Assembly: GCA_023443985.1 (NCBI GenBank)
Contig: JAEZSJ010000153.1
Span: 1 to 28,121 of the forward strand
Direction: 5' to 3'
Length of the DNA: 28,121 nt
From: Verrucomicrobiota bacterium
GTDB taxonomy: Bacteria > Verrucomicrobiota > Verrucomicrobiia > Opitutales > Opitutaceae
The translations under genes and the position numbers were made by a program. Of the stretch, positions 14,809 to 22,088 are shown piece by piece. Every line of letters starts with the position of its first letter. Position 1 is the first letter of the stretch. Below the pieces are notes generated by a model. That model was given only the letters and a program-made list of their open reading frames with translations, was not told where the DNA came from and ran no database searches.

Positions 14809-15591
14809 TCAGTGCGTGGCGAGCGACAGGGCCTCGAGCAGCGCGGCACGGGTTGCGGCCTGCTGGGCCTCCCGGCTGATGGTCGCTTCGCCGTCGAGAA
14901 GCTGGTGCCCGTAGCAGCCGAACTGCGAGTGATTGCCGCCCTTGATCTCGATCCAACGGGTGGCGCCGGGAAGCCGCCCGCGGCCGGCGAGCACCCGCTC
15001 CGGTGGCGCGACCCTGTCGTTTGATCCATAGACCTTGGTCACGGGAAATGGGAGACGGCTCAGGTCCTCGGTCTTTGGATGCGTCGTGCCGATCAGCACC
15101 AAGCCCGCGAACCACTGCGGTTCGGCCTGCGCCAAACGGCAGGCGAGCGCGCCGCCGAGCGAATGCCCGGCCACGACCCACCGTCCGATTTCAGGATATG
15201 AGGCGACGATCGCCTGTGCCCGTTGCACGGCCTCCCGCTTGTGGAGCTCGAGCGGCGCAAACCGGTACGGCAGCTTGACGATGAACACGGTGTATCCGCT
15301 ATCGGCGATCGGGCGCAGCATCGGCGCATACGCCTCGGCCGAGACCCCCGAGCCGCAGAGGAAGACGAGCGCGGGATTCCCGTGCACCGGCGCGCGGACG
15401 AACCCCAGACACAGCGCATTTTGCATGACGGTGACGGGGGTGTTGCTGTGGAGAACCTCGGCGGGGACATCGCGCGTCCGGTAGGAGTTCGCCAGCCAGA
15501 GCATTGCGACGAGAGCCCAAGCGAGCAAACCGCGGCGAACCCATCTGCGCAAGGCAGCCCGCGGGGAGTTCGTGCTTTCTGGGTTTGGCAT
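14809..15591 (-). CDS. Membrane-anchored alpha/beta hydrolase
   Basis: The protein has 260 residues. Its N-terminus has a basic segment (RWVRRG) followed by a hydrophobic helix LLAWALVAMLWLANSY, which is probably an uncleaved membrane anchor. The hydrolase fold follows. It has the oxyanion strand ALVFLCGSGVSAEAY, the nucleophile elbow VVAGHSLGGALA, VTKVYGSNDRVAPPE carrying the acidic residue, and the catalytic His in IKGGNHSQFGCYG. The KGGNHSQFG ending is typical of the alpha/beta hydrolase group often annotated as Abhydrolase_5. The substrate is unknown; esterase activity is the generic expectation. The gene ends right beside the TPR-like remnant and has no saccharolytic hallmark. Confidence 0.85.
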   Translation of the reverse strand: MPNPESTNSPRAALRRWVRRGLLAWALVAMLWLANSYRTRDVPAEVLHSNTPVTVMQNALCLGFVRAPVHGNPALVFLCGSGVSAEAYAPMLRPIADSGYTVFIVKLPYRFAPLELHKREAVQRAQAIVASYPEIGRWVVAGHSLGGALACRLAQAEPQWFAGLVLIGTTHPKTEDLSRLPFPVTKVYGSNDRVAPPERVLAGRGRLPGATRWIEIKGGNHSQFGCYGHQLLDGEATISREAQQAATRAALLEALSLATH

Positions 15592-15700
15592 GGTGTCGTG
15601 CGCCTCGGTGCGCCGGTCGCTGGCCGCGTGCGGCTGCTGCACGGAAGCCCCTTCGATCAAAGGCGGGAGCGAGGATGATGGGCGACAATCCCGCAAGGTT

Positions 15701-16234
15701 TCACGCGCCGAGTTTGCGGGCCAGTTTGCGCAGGCGGACCAACTCCTTCTGGCGGGCGGCCCGGAAGCGCCGCTGGCGTTCGGCGTTGTTGAGGCGCTTC
15801 TCCTCGGCGGATTTCCGGGGACGACCGGCACGCAGGCGCAGCGGAAGGTCCACGGACGGAGTGAATAGGTTCCGGCGTTTGAAGGCGGCCGGGGAATAGG
15901 CGAGCGCCCGTATCCGTAGCTCGGGGCTCTCAGCGCTTTCGTCGAAAGACGGCTCCGGCGCGATGCGGTCCGGGGCAAACGCCCAAGCCGGGGCCGGCCG
16001 GCGGAGCCGTTGCGCCAAATGCTCGGCATAGGCCGCCAGCCATGCATCCGCGACGGCGCCCTCCGCGAAGCGCTCCCGCAGCGGCGGCGGTTCCTCGGCG
16101 ATGGCGGCGGCCGCCTGATTGCGCGATGATGCCCGGCGCAATTCGTGGAGCCAGTCGCGCAGGTTCAGTCCGAACTCCGGCAGCGAGGCCGACTGTGCGG
16201 CCACTTCCTTGAGCGTGGTGGGGCGTCCGCTCAT
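15701..16234 (-). CDS. AT-hook-like small protein, partner of nucleotidyltransferase
   Basis: The protein has 177 residues and no enzymatic motif that I recognise. The N-terminal part (MSGRPTTLKEVAAQSASLPE, then FGLNLRDWLHELRR) is helical. The C-terminus is strongly basic, with a GRPRK core (AT-hook-like) near residue 137. This is followed by the charged helix AERQRRFRAARQKELVRLRK, a layout seen in many small DNA-binding proteins with GRPRK-x-AERQRRYR tails. The ATG overlaps the stop of the nucleotidyltransferase gene by 4 bases (ATGA), so the two are translationally coupled. By position and basic tail it could be the antitoxin or regulator of a two-gene module. That role is inference. It is cytoplasmic. 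Confidence 0.75.
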   Translation of the reverse strand: MSGRPTTLKEVAAQSASLPEFGLNLRDWLHELRRASSRNQAAAAIAEEPPPLRERFAEGAVADAWLAAYAEHLAQRLRRPAPAWAFAPDRIAPEPSFDESAESPELRIRALAYSPAAFKRRNLFTPSVDLPLRLRAGRPRKSAEEKRLNNAERQRRFRAARQKELVRLRKLARKLGA

Positions 16235-16779
16235 GCGCGCTCCTTGATGGCGGTTTTCACGACCTCGCGCGCCTCGACCGAGAGCGCATCGTGGGGGAAG
16301 AACTTGTCGTGGATCGCCTCGGCCTCCCTGACCGAAACGATCTCCATCGTCTGCACCAGAAAACGGATATCGCCGTAGTCGCCGGCATAGCCGGGCAACG
16401 GGGGGCGGCAGGAGCGGAGCTTCATCGCCAGCAGATAGGCGGCCGTGGGGACGGCGATGCGCAGCCCCGCGCCGAAATCGTCCGCCGGCAGGCTGCGTTT
16501 GGCTTCCCGCTCGGAGAGAAATTGCCGCACATCGTCGTTGAGCCAGTCCTCCGGCAGGTTCTGTTCCGCTGCCACCTCCCGGGCCAGTGCCCGCCCGACT
16601 TCGCTTTGACGTATCACTGCATCAACGTCCTTGGTCGCATCGCGCGAACCGTAGACGAGCGTGAAGACAGCTCCGCCGTAGAGAGAAAGCTCGAGCGTGA
16701 TCCCTCGGGCCTGCGCCAACTCGCCGAGCCGGCGGAGCGCCCGGGTGATCCGGATTCGGTCGAGTGGCTCGTATGGCAT
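16231..16779 (-). CDS. Nucleotidyltransferase-fold protein (DUF6036-like), putative toxin
   Basis: The protein has 182 residues. The region ELSLYGGAVFTLVYGSRDAT followed by KDVDAVI has the layout of minimal or AbiEii-like nucleotidyltransferases: a Gly-Gly motif, then about 15 residues, then a D-x-D metal-binding pair on the next strand. A later helix, AAYLLAMKLRSCRP with Y-G-D-I-R-F-L, matches the A-x-K-x-x-A...D-x-x-D pattern of MenT/AbiEii and DUF6036 proteins, although the second acidic part is partly altered. Such proteins modify tRNA or proteins with nucleotides and often act as toxins. It is the first gene of a two-gene unit with a 4-base overlap. A short palindrome lies just upstream of the start codon. 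The enzymatic fold is likely; toxicity is not shown. Confidence 0.8.
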   Translation of the reverse strand: MPYEPLDRIRITRALRRLGELAQARGITLELSLYGGAVFTLVYGSRDATKDVDAVIRQSEVGRALAREVAAEQNLPEDWLNDDVRQFLSEREAKRSLPADDFGAGLRIAVPTAAYLLAMKLRSCRPPLPGYAGDYGDIRFLVQTMEIVSVREAEAIHDKFFPHDALSVEAREVVKTAIKERA

Positions 16780-16787
16780 GGTTTAAA

Positions 16788-16797
16788 GTTACGTAAC
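16788..16797. promoter_or_regulatory. GTTACGTAAC palindrome upstream of toxin-like gene
   Basis: A perfect 10-bp palindrome sits 8 bp upstream of the nucleotidyltransferase start codon in an AT-rich island. On the minus strand a TTGCCG and a TAACTT separated by 17 bp overlap this area and could be weak -35 and -10 boxes. The position would suit autoregulation by the module's own DNA-binding protein. Evidence is symmetry and location only. Confidence 0.35.
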
Positions 16798-16876
16798 GGT
16801 TTATTGATCGGCAACAGAAAACAAGGCGGGCGCACGCCGGCTGCTCGGCCACGAATGCCGACCGCGCTGCACACAT

Positions 16877-16902
16877 GAGCGGCTCTCGCGAGCCGCTCCA
16901 CG
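16877..16902 (-). repeat. REP-like element, CTCGCGAG type (B), short copy
   Basis: On the minus strand it reads CGTGGAGCGGCTCGCGAGAG, then CCGCTC. It has a GTGG head and a GCGGCTC/GAGCCGC palindrome around CGCGAG. Downstream on the plus strand are two decayed copies of the GCGTTTCG type: AAAACGCTCATGCGTT at 16911-16926, and CGAAACCCTGGCGGGT within 16961-16989. Confidence 0.65.
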
Positions 16903-17140
16903 GCCCAAACAAAACGCTCATGCGTTCGGTGATGGGTGCCTTGGCGGCTTTCGCCACGACGGAACGAAACCCTGGCGGGTCTCGTCACGGATCGCACATG
17001 GCGTGGGCGGTTGCCGATGGTCGAAGCGGCGGAGTTTGGTGTAGAGGTCCTCGAAGAGGAGCCGGGTGTCCAAGTTCGGACCGAGAGGATGTGAGCGGGT
17101 TTCCGCGGTGAGGAAGAGTACGCGGGGGGGCTGACGGGAC

Positions 17141-17171
17141 GGAGCGGTCCGCCGGCGAGCGGCGACCCTAC
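17141..17171 (-). repeat. REP-like element, GGTCGCCGCTCGCC type (C)
   Basis: On the minus strand it reads GTAGGGTCGCCGCTCGCCGG, then CGGACCGCTCC. The 28-base core (17144-17171) is identical to the copy at 22061-22088. The GTAG lies 10 bp past the GH28 stop codon. Confidence 0.75.
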
Positions 17172-17181
17172 CGCGGCGTGC

Positions 17182-18816
17182 TCACATCGCCGGGGTGCTG
17201 CGGTGAGTCTCGACGTGGCTGAAGTTGGTGATCCAGTACGGCTCGGTGCCGGCGGCGGGTCTCGGGGCGCGGAAACGCTCGATCGTGACGTGCTCGGCTT
17301 CGTTCAGCACCATCAGCGGGCGCTCGTCGGGCGCAGCGAACTCGTAGCGCAGGCCACGGACCTCCAGGTGGCGCACATGGCGCGCGAACAGCGCGGACGC
17401 CGGCAGCAGGCCGAACATGCTCGGCTCGGGATAGGCGCGCGGGCGCTCCGGCACGGCGAACGCGTCGCGCGGACCGGTGACGCCCGGTTCGTCGGCGCGC
17501 AGGAAGAACGAGTTCACGTGTTGGTCGGATTGCGCGGCAACATCGTCGATGGTGATCCCGCCGCGGGAGGCGACGTGGATCTCGGAGAGTGTGATGTGCT
17601 CGAGCGGGTGATCGGGCAGGCCGGCCAGCAGGATCGGGAAACGGCCGTCGACGCCGGAGGCGGTGATGTGGCTGATCTTCACGCGGCGGATCGCGCCGAC
17701 GGGCGTGCCGGCGGGGCCGCGGGCGCGATTGCCGAGGCGCAGGAAGATCGGGGAATTGGAGACGTCGCGCAGGGTGAGATTGGTGACGACGACATCCTCG
17801 ATCACGGCGCCGTCGACGGACTCGAGCGCGAGGCCGCGGGAGCGGTCGAAGGTGCAGTTGCTGATCGTGATGTTGCGGAAGTCGCCGTTGGACTCGGTGC
17901 CGATCTTGATGCGGCCGGTGGGGCCGTCGCGGTCGGGTGCGTGGGTGACGGTGCGGCGGAAGGTGCCGTCGAGCAGCGAGCCGATGTCGTAGCCGCTGAC
18001 GGTGCAGTTCGTGATGGTGATGTTCTCGCAGGCGCGCAGCTCGCCGAGGGCGTAGCTGGTCTTGAGGACAATGGCGTCGTCGTACGGCGTATTGACGGAG
18101 CAGTTGCTGATGCGGACGTGGCGGCAGCCGTCGATGTCGAAGCCGTCGCGGTTGGTGTCGACGCGGAGGTTGTCGCAGGTGAGGTGGTCGACGCCGGTGG
18201 CGAGGACGGCGAAGTGGCCGCCGTTGAGGAGGGCGAAGTCGCGCAGGGTGACGCCGCGGCAGTTCTTGAGCGCGATGGCCTTGTTGCCCAGGCCGCGCAC
18301 TTCGGGCGGGAGCGGGTCGCCGGGGGCGCGGGCCGCACCGGTGCCATTGGGGCCGGATGTCGGATAGCTGGCGTGGCGGACCAGGCCGTGCGTGCCGTCG
18401 ATCAGGCCGGGGCCGACGATCGAGACGTTCTCGAGGCCCTCGCCCCAGAGGAGGCTGTTGTGCCAATGACTGTGTCCGAAGTCCTGGTACTGGTGGAGGT
18501 CGCCCCACTCGTTGGGCTCGGGATCGTCGTACGTGCCGATGTCCGGCCGCGGGGTGGCGGCGCGGATCACAGCGCCGGGCTCGAACTGCAGGCGGAGGTG
18601 GCTGCGGAGTCGGATGGAGAAGCAGAGATAGGTGCCGGCCGGGACGCGCACGGTGCCGCCGCCGGCAGCGGACGCGGCCTCGATGGCAGCGTTGAAGGCG
18701 GGCGAATCGAGGGCGATGCCGTCGCCCCTGGCGCCGAAGGCGCGCACGTTGAAGTCGGCGGCGGGAAGGAGGGTCGCGGTCATGAGGAGGAGGAGAAGTT
18801 GACGAAGCAGCGCCAT
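17182..18816 (-). CDS. Secreted GH28 polygalacturonase-family protein
   Basis: The protein has 544 residues with a short signal peptide (LRQLLLLLMTATLLPAA). The mature start DFNVRAFGARGDGIALDSPA is the classic opening of GH28 right-handed beta-helix enzymes. The catalytic region is recognisable: NRDGFDIDGC (family N-x-D-G-x-D), then YDDAIVLK (D-D), and TGRIKIGTES at the place of the R-I-K substrate-binding motif. Repeated coils such as ITISNCTVSG and ITISNCTFDR follow. The usual G-H-G motif is not obvious, which is common in exo-acting and rhamnogalacturonan-directed subgroups. The enzyme would hydrolyse galacturonosyl linkages of pectin in the periplasm or outside. Its start lies 12 bp after the GH2 stop, so the two form an operon. 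The exact linkage is not determinable here. Confidence 0.9.
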   Translation of the reverse strand: MALLRQLLLLLMTATLLPAADFNVRAFGARGDGIALDSPAFNAAIEAASAAGGGTVRVPAGTYLCFSIRLRSHLRLQFEPGAVIRAATPRPDIGTYDDPEPNEWGDLHQYQDFGHSHWHNSLLWGEGLENVSIVGPGLIDGTHGLVRHASYPTSGPNGTGAARAPGDPLPPEVRGLGNKAIALKNCRGVTLRDFALLNGGHFAVLATGVDHLTCDNLRVDTNRDGFDIDGCRHVRISNCSVNTPYDDAIVLKTSYALGELRACENITITNCTVSGYDIGSLLDGTFRRTVTHAPDRDGPTGRIKIGTESNGDFRNITISNCTFDRSRGLALESVDGAVIEDVVVTNLTLRDVSNSPIFLRLGNRARGPAGTPVGAIRRVKISHITASGVDGRFPILLAGLPDHPLEHITLSEIHVASRGGITIDDVAAQSDQHVNSFFLRADEPGVTGPRDAFAVPERPRAYPEPSMFGLLPASALFARHVRHLEVRGLRYEFAAPDERPLMVLNEAEHVTIERFRAPRPAAGTEPYWITNFSHVETHRSTPAM

Positions 18817-18828
18817 GTTGATGCACGG

Positions 18829-21800
18829 CTAGTGCTCGGAGGCAGCTTCATAGAACTCGATTTCGAGGAGGCCCAGTTCGCCGGTGCCGACCTTCTCCTC
18901 GCCGGTGGTGGCGTTGCCCTGGTCGACCAGCTCGGTGATCGCGCCGAAGGCCTCGCGCGCTTCGGCGCCGGCGAGCGGCTCGAGGCGCACGGTGCGGCCG
19001 GTGGCGGGTTTGAGCGGGAGCGTGGCGTAGCCGAGGCTGCGCGGGGTGACGCCGCGGAAGACCTCGGCGCCGTCGACCGTGATGCGGATCGGGTAACTGC
19101 GGGCGCGGAAACCGGCGGTTTTCAATGTGATCTCGGAAAGGGTAGCGGAGCGGGCGAGCTCGAAGACGATCGGCTGCTGACCGGACCAGAGGGATGTCTC
19201 GTCGTCGTCGCAGGCGAACTCGGGGTGGGCGCCATCGGCGGCCTGTACCCGGGCGACGGGCACGGCGAGGCGGCCGATCGTGAACGACGGGCCAGCCGGC
19301 GTGGGACCGCGGTCGAGGCGGCCGGCGAGTGCATCGGCGGCGAAGGTCCGCGACCAGCCATCGGTCACGGCGACGGCCACGGACTCGAGCGCGAGTTCGG
19401 CGCCGGCCAGACCGGCGGATTTCGCGCGGAGGACGATGGGGCCGGCGGCGGTGGTGGAGCGGACGAGCACACGGTTGACACCGCATTCGACGGGCAGCGC
19501 GGTTGCGAGAATGTGGTTGCCCGGACCTTGGGCGATGCCGCCGCGCCACTCGGCGGGGCCGGAGAGGGAGAACTCGACGGTGTTGAGCGCGGTCGGGCAA
19601 CGGCGGCCCTGCGCATCCACGACTTCGATCTCGTAGAGCGCGAGGTCGGCGCCATCGGCGCGCAGGCCGCCGGGGCCGGTGCGGACGGTGAGGCGCAGCG
19701 CGGCGGGCTCGCCGGCGGTGGTGTGCGAGGCTTCGCAGACCTTTGCGCCGGAGGCATCGTAGCCGACGGCGGTGATGGTGCCCGGCTCCCAGGCGACGGC
19801 GGGGAGCGTGAAGAGGAAGCGGTGGGTGTGGCGAACGCGGGGCGAGGGGGTGGCGGAGTCGGGATCGCTGCTCTCGCGAGCAGCGCCACGGACGGAGGAA
19901 GGGAGCGAGGCGGACGGATCGCCGCTCTCGCGAGCGGCGCCACGGGAGGAGGCGGAGGCCGGAATCGGATCGCTGCTCTCGCGAGCCGCGCCACGAGTCA
20001 GAGCGCGACCGAGGGAGCGGCCGTTGAGGAGGAACTCGACGGAGTCGGCGCTGGAGACGGCGACGAGGTCCTTCGTCACGCCGGGCGCGTAGTTCCAATG
20101 GCCGAGAAGATGGATACGCGGTTGCTCGGGATCGACCCAGCAGTCCCACATCACCTGGTGGGCGAAGTAGCCGTCCTTCGGGAGGCGCATGGCGTCGACC
20201 TCGCCGGAGCGGCGGAAGTTCTCGGCGCCGCGGTGGTGGGTGTTGGTGTCGGAGAAGACGATGTTCACGCCGCCGGAGTTGACGCGGGTGCCGGTGCCAG
20301 GGCGTTCGCGCCAGAAGTCGTACCAGCGCACCACGTCCTCGATGGCGTGGGAGTCCTGGTTGCGGTTGTAGGCGGCGGCGGACTGGCCCTTGTAGGGCGG
20401 ACCGTCGCCATCCTCATGGTACGGCGGGGAGAACTCGTCCCAGAACTTGCGGGCGCCCTCGTCGCGGGAGTACTCGGTCTGCCAGACGGGTTTGCGGGCG
20501 CTCTTGTTCACGTAGAGCATCTCGCCGCCGTACTCGGCGATGGTGCTGGCGAGCATGTCGCGGCTGCCGATGGCGCGGCCGCCGTGCGGATCGAAGCGGT
20601 CGCGGAGAGCCTTCATCTCGGCCATGTGCGCCTCGGAGACGCCGTTGTTGCCGGACTCGTAGACGAGCACGCTGGGGTTGTTGCGGTTGTAGACAATGGC
20701 GTCGCGCATGACCTCGGTGCGCGTGACCCACTGGCGGCCCTGCGCGTCGCGCTCCGAATCACCGGCGGGGAGCATCTGGAGGAGGCCGACGCGGTCGCAG
20801 GACTCGACATCCTGTTTCCACGGCGTGATGTGCATCCAACGCACCAGGCTGGCGCCGCTTTCGACCATGAGGCCGTTGGAGAAATCGCTCAGCCAGGGCG
20901 GGACGGAGAGGCCGACGGCGGGCCACTCGTTGGAGGTGCGCTGGGCGTAGCCCTTGAGCTGGAGGACGCGGTCGTTGAGGCGGACCATGCCGTGGGCGAA
21001 CTCCGTCTTGCGGAAGCCGGTGCGGGTGACGACGGAGTCGAAGACGCTGGCGTCGCTCTCGAGCGAGGTGGTGACGGTGTAGAGGTAGCCGTAGCCCCAG
21101 CTCCAGAACTGCAGGTCGGCGACGCGGGCGGAGGCGCGGGCGGTCACGCTCTCGCGGCGGGCGAGGGAGTAGCGGCCGCCGTCGAAGGCGGCGACGACGC
21201 GGCCCTCGCGATCCGCAATCTGGACACGGTACGTGAACGTGCGCGGCTGCTCGGATTCGTTGCGAATCTCGGATTCGGCGTGGATGGTGGCGGCGCGGCC
21301 GGGGATGTCGAAATCGGTGGCGTAGACGTAGACGCCGGTGGTGCCGAGGGAGGCGTAGAGCGGGAGCGTCTGGTAGACGCGGTCGGTGACGTGGAGGCGG
21401 ACGTTTTTGGGGAGGCCGCCGTAGTTGGCGTTGAAGTTGCGGTCGGCCCATTGGAAACGCGCGCCGGAGAGGGACTCGCGAAGATCCCAGGCGTTGTCGG
21501 TGCGGACGGCGAGGACGTTGGCGGCGGGGGCGGGTTGGACGAAATCGGTGAGGTCGAAGCCGAAGGCGTTGATGCCGTTCTCGTGGGCCCCGACGCGCCT
21601 GCCGTTGAGCCAGACCTCGGCGACTTGGCGCGCGCCCTCGAACTCGAGGAAGACCTTCCGGCCGGCGGCGTCGGCGGGGAGCGTGAAGGTCTTGCGGTAC
21701 CAGGCGACGCCGGTCGGGTGGTCGACGATGTCCTCGCGGAAGGCGGAGTCCTCGTTCCAGGCGCGCGGGAGGGTGACGGGTTTCCAGGCCGTGTCATTGA

Positions 21801-21945
21801 AGTCCGGTTGCGCGGCGGCGGGCACGTCGCCCACGTGGAGTTTCCACGCGGGGTTGAAGTCGAGTTGTTCGCGGTTTGGCGCGGCGGAAAGGGCCGAGGC
21901 GGCCAGCGTGGCGAAGGCGAGGAGGAGCGGGGAGCAGCGAAGCAT
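18829..21945 (-). CDS. Secreted GH2 glycoside hydrolase carrying three in-frame REP repeats
   Basis: The protein has 1038 residues from the ATG at 21945, which opens on a signal peptide (MLRCSPLLLAFATLAASALS). Domains in order are a GH2 sugar-binding sandwich (about 30-200, GVAWYRKTFTLP, EVWLNGRRVGAHENG), an Ig-like domain (about 220-320), a TIM barrel (about 330-620), a DUF4982-like sandwich (about 630-850, SVEFLLNGRSLGR) and a C-terminal discoidin-like domain (about 890-1030). The likely nucleophile is Glu491 in WQTEYSRDE. At the acid/base position the sequence is VYESGNNG (Glu430, Asn433-Asn434) rather than G-N-E. Beta-galactosidase-type trimming of rhamnogalacturonan side chains is plausible but unproven. 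Residues about 649-697 are an insertion made of three copies of RGAARES(S/G)DP encoded by REP-like elements. GH28 follows 12 bp downstream. Confidence 0.9.
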   Translation of the reverse strand: MLRCSPLLLAFATLAASALSAAPNREQLDFNPAWKLHVGDVPAAAQPDFNDTAWKPVTLPRAWNEDSAFREDIVDHPTGVAWYRKTFTLPADAAGRKVFLEFEGARQVAEVWLNGRRVGAHENGINAFGFDLTDFVQPAPAANVLAVRTDNAWDLRESLSGARFQWADRNFNANYGGLPKNVRLHVTDRVYQTLPLYASLGTTGVYVYATDFDIPGRAATIHAESEIRNESEQPRTFTYRVQIADREGRVVAAFDGGRYSLARRESVTARASARVADLQFWSWGYGYLYTVTTSLESDASVFDSVVTRTGFRKTEFAHGMVRLNDRVLQLKGYAQRTSNEWPAVGLSVPPWLSDFSNGLMVESGASLVRWMHITPWKQDVESCDRVGLLQMLPAGDSERDAQGRQWVTRTEVMRDAIVYNRNNPSVLVYESGNNGVSEAHMAEMKALRDRFDPHGGRAIGSRDMLASTIAEYGGEMLYVNKSARKPVWQTEYSRDEGARKFWDEFSPPYHEDGDGPPYKGQSAAAYNRNQDSHAIEDVVRWYDFWRERPGTGTRVNSGGVNIVFSDTNTHHRGAENFRRSGEVDAMRLPKDGYFAHQVMWDCWVDPEQPRIHLLGHWNYAPGVTKDLVAVSSADSVEFLLNGRSLGRALTRGAARESSDPIPASASSRGAARESGDPSASLPSSVRGAARESSDPDSATPSPRVRHTHRFLFTLPAVAWEPGTITAVGYDASGAKVCEASHTTAGEPAALRLTVRTGPGGLRADGADLALYEIEVVDAQGRRCPTALNTVEFSLSGPAEWRGGIAQGPGNHILATALPVECGVNRVLVRSTTAAGPIVLRAKSAGLAGAELALESVAVAVTDGWSRTFAADALAGRLDRGPTPAGPSFTIGRLAVPVARVQAADGAHPEFACDDDETSLWSGQQPIVFELARSATLSEITLKTAGFRARSYPIRITVDGAEVFRGVTPRSLGYATLPLKPATGRTVRLEPLAGAEAREAFGAITELVDQGNATTGEEKVGTGELGLLEIEFYEAASEH
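19862..19890 (-). repeat. REP-like element (B) inside GH2, copy 1
   Basis: On the minus strand it reads GTGGCGCTGCTCGCGAGAGC, then AGCGATCC. It is an almost perfect GCTGCTC/GAGCAGC palindrome with a GTGG head. It is translated as RGAARESSDP from residue 686 of the GH2 protein. It starts 54 bp from the next copy, a multiple of three. Confidence 0.85.
19916..19944 (-). repeat. REP-like element (B) inside GH2, copy 2
   Basis: On the minus strand it reads GTGGCGCCGCTCGCGAGAGC, then GGCGATCC. Both arms carry matching changes relative to copy 1 (CCGC/GCGG against CTGC/GCAG), so the pairing is conserved. It is translated as RGAARESGDP from residue 668. Confidence 0.85.
19967..19995 (-). repeat. REP-like element (B) inside GH2, copy 3
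   Basis: On the minus strand it reads GTGGCGCGGCTCGCGAGAGC, then AGCGATCC. It is translated as RGAARESSDP from residue 651 and lies 51 bp from copy 2. The arms pair slightly less well than in copies 1 and 2. Confidence 0.85.
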
Positions 21946-21974
21946 GAGATTGGTGTTGGAGAGGGACGCTGGCG

Positions 21975-22003
21975 GTAGGGTCGGACCTTGTGTCCGGACC
22001 GAA
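21975..22003 (+). repeat. REP-like element, GTCCGGACC type (D)
   Basis: On the plus strand it reads GTAGGGTCGGACCTTGTGTC, then CGGACCGAA. It has a GTAG head followed by GGTCGGAC/GTCCGGACC arms around a short loop. It points toward the element at 22058-22088, forming an inverted pair like a BIME in the gap between the GH43 and GH2 genes. Confidence 0.65.
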
Positions 22004-22057
22004 AAGGCGCGGTCGGAGGTTTGAGCTGAAAGTAGAACGCTGGGATTGGCCAAGCGG

Positions 22058-22088
22058 AGGGCGGTCCGCCGGCGAGCGGCGACCCTAC
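22058..22088 (-). repeat. REP-like element, type C, supplies a stop codon
   Basis: On the minus strand it reads GTAGGGTCGCCGCTCGCCGG, then CGGACCGCCCT. Its 28-base core matches the element at 17144-17171 exactly. The TAG of its GTAG (22085-22087) is the stop codon of the upstream GH43 gene. Confidence 0.8.

Larger units (their letters stand above)
16780..17181. other. Intergenic stretch with REP-like elements and possible remnant
   Basis: This 402-bp gap separates the nucleotidyltransferase gene start from the end of the GH28 gene. It begins with an AT-richer segment holding the nucleotidyltransferase promoter (16780-16830). It then carries a REP-like copy (16877-16902), two decayed copies (16909-16930 and 16961-16989) and a well-preserved copy at 17141-17171. 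Between 17000 and 17136 the minus strand has a coding-looking stretch described in the findings; I do not call it a gene. Confidence 0.5.

Noticed and set aside
16877..17171. Rho-independent terminators formed by the GC-rich hairpins
   Set aside because: None of the hairpins here or elsewhere in the window is followed by a T run, and the same sequences recur inside coding DNA, so REP-like elements explain them better.
19840..20010. CRISPR-like array in the GH2 gene
   Set aside because: The three repeats are palindromic 29-mers with 22-25 bp spacers, but the spacers are low-complexity coding sequence in one frame, there are only three units, similar single copies occur in intergenic gaps, and no cas gene is present.
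17203..21978. A 1591-codon open frame on the plus strand opposite the GH2 and GH28 genes
   Set aside because: It is antisense to two genes with clear families, signal peptides and catalytic motifs. Its own translation is Gly/Ala/Val/Arg-rich with no domain. High G/C third positions in the real genes remove stops from the opposite strand.
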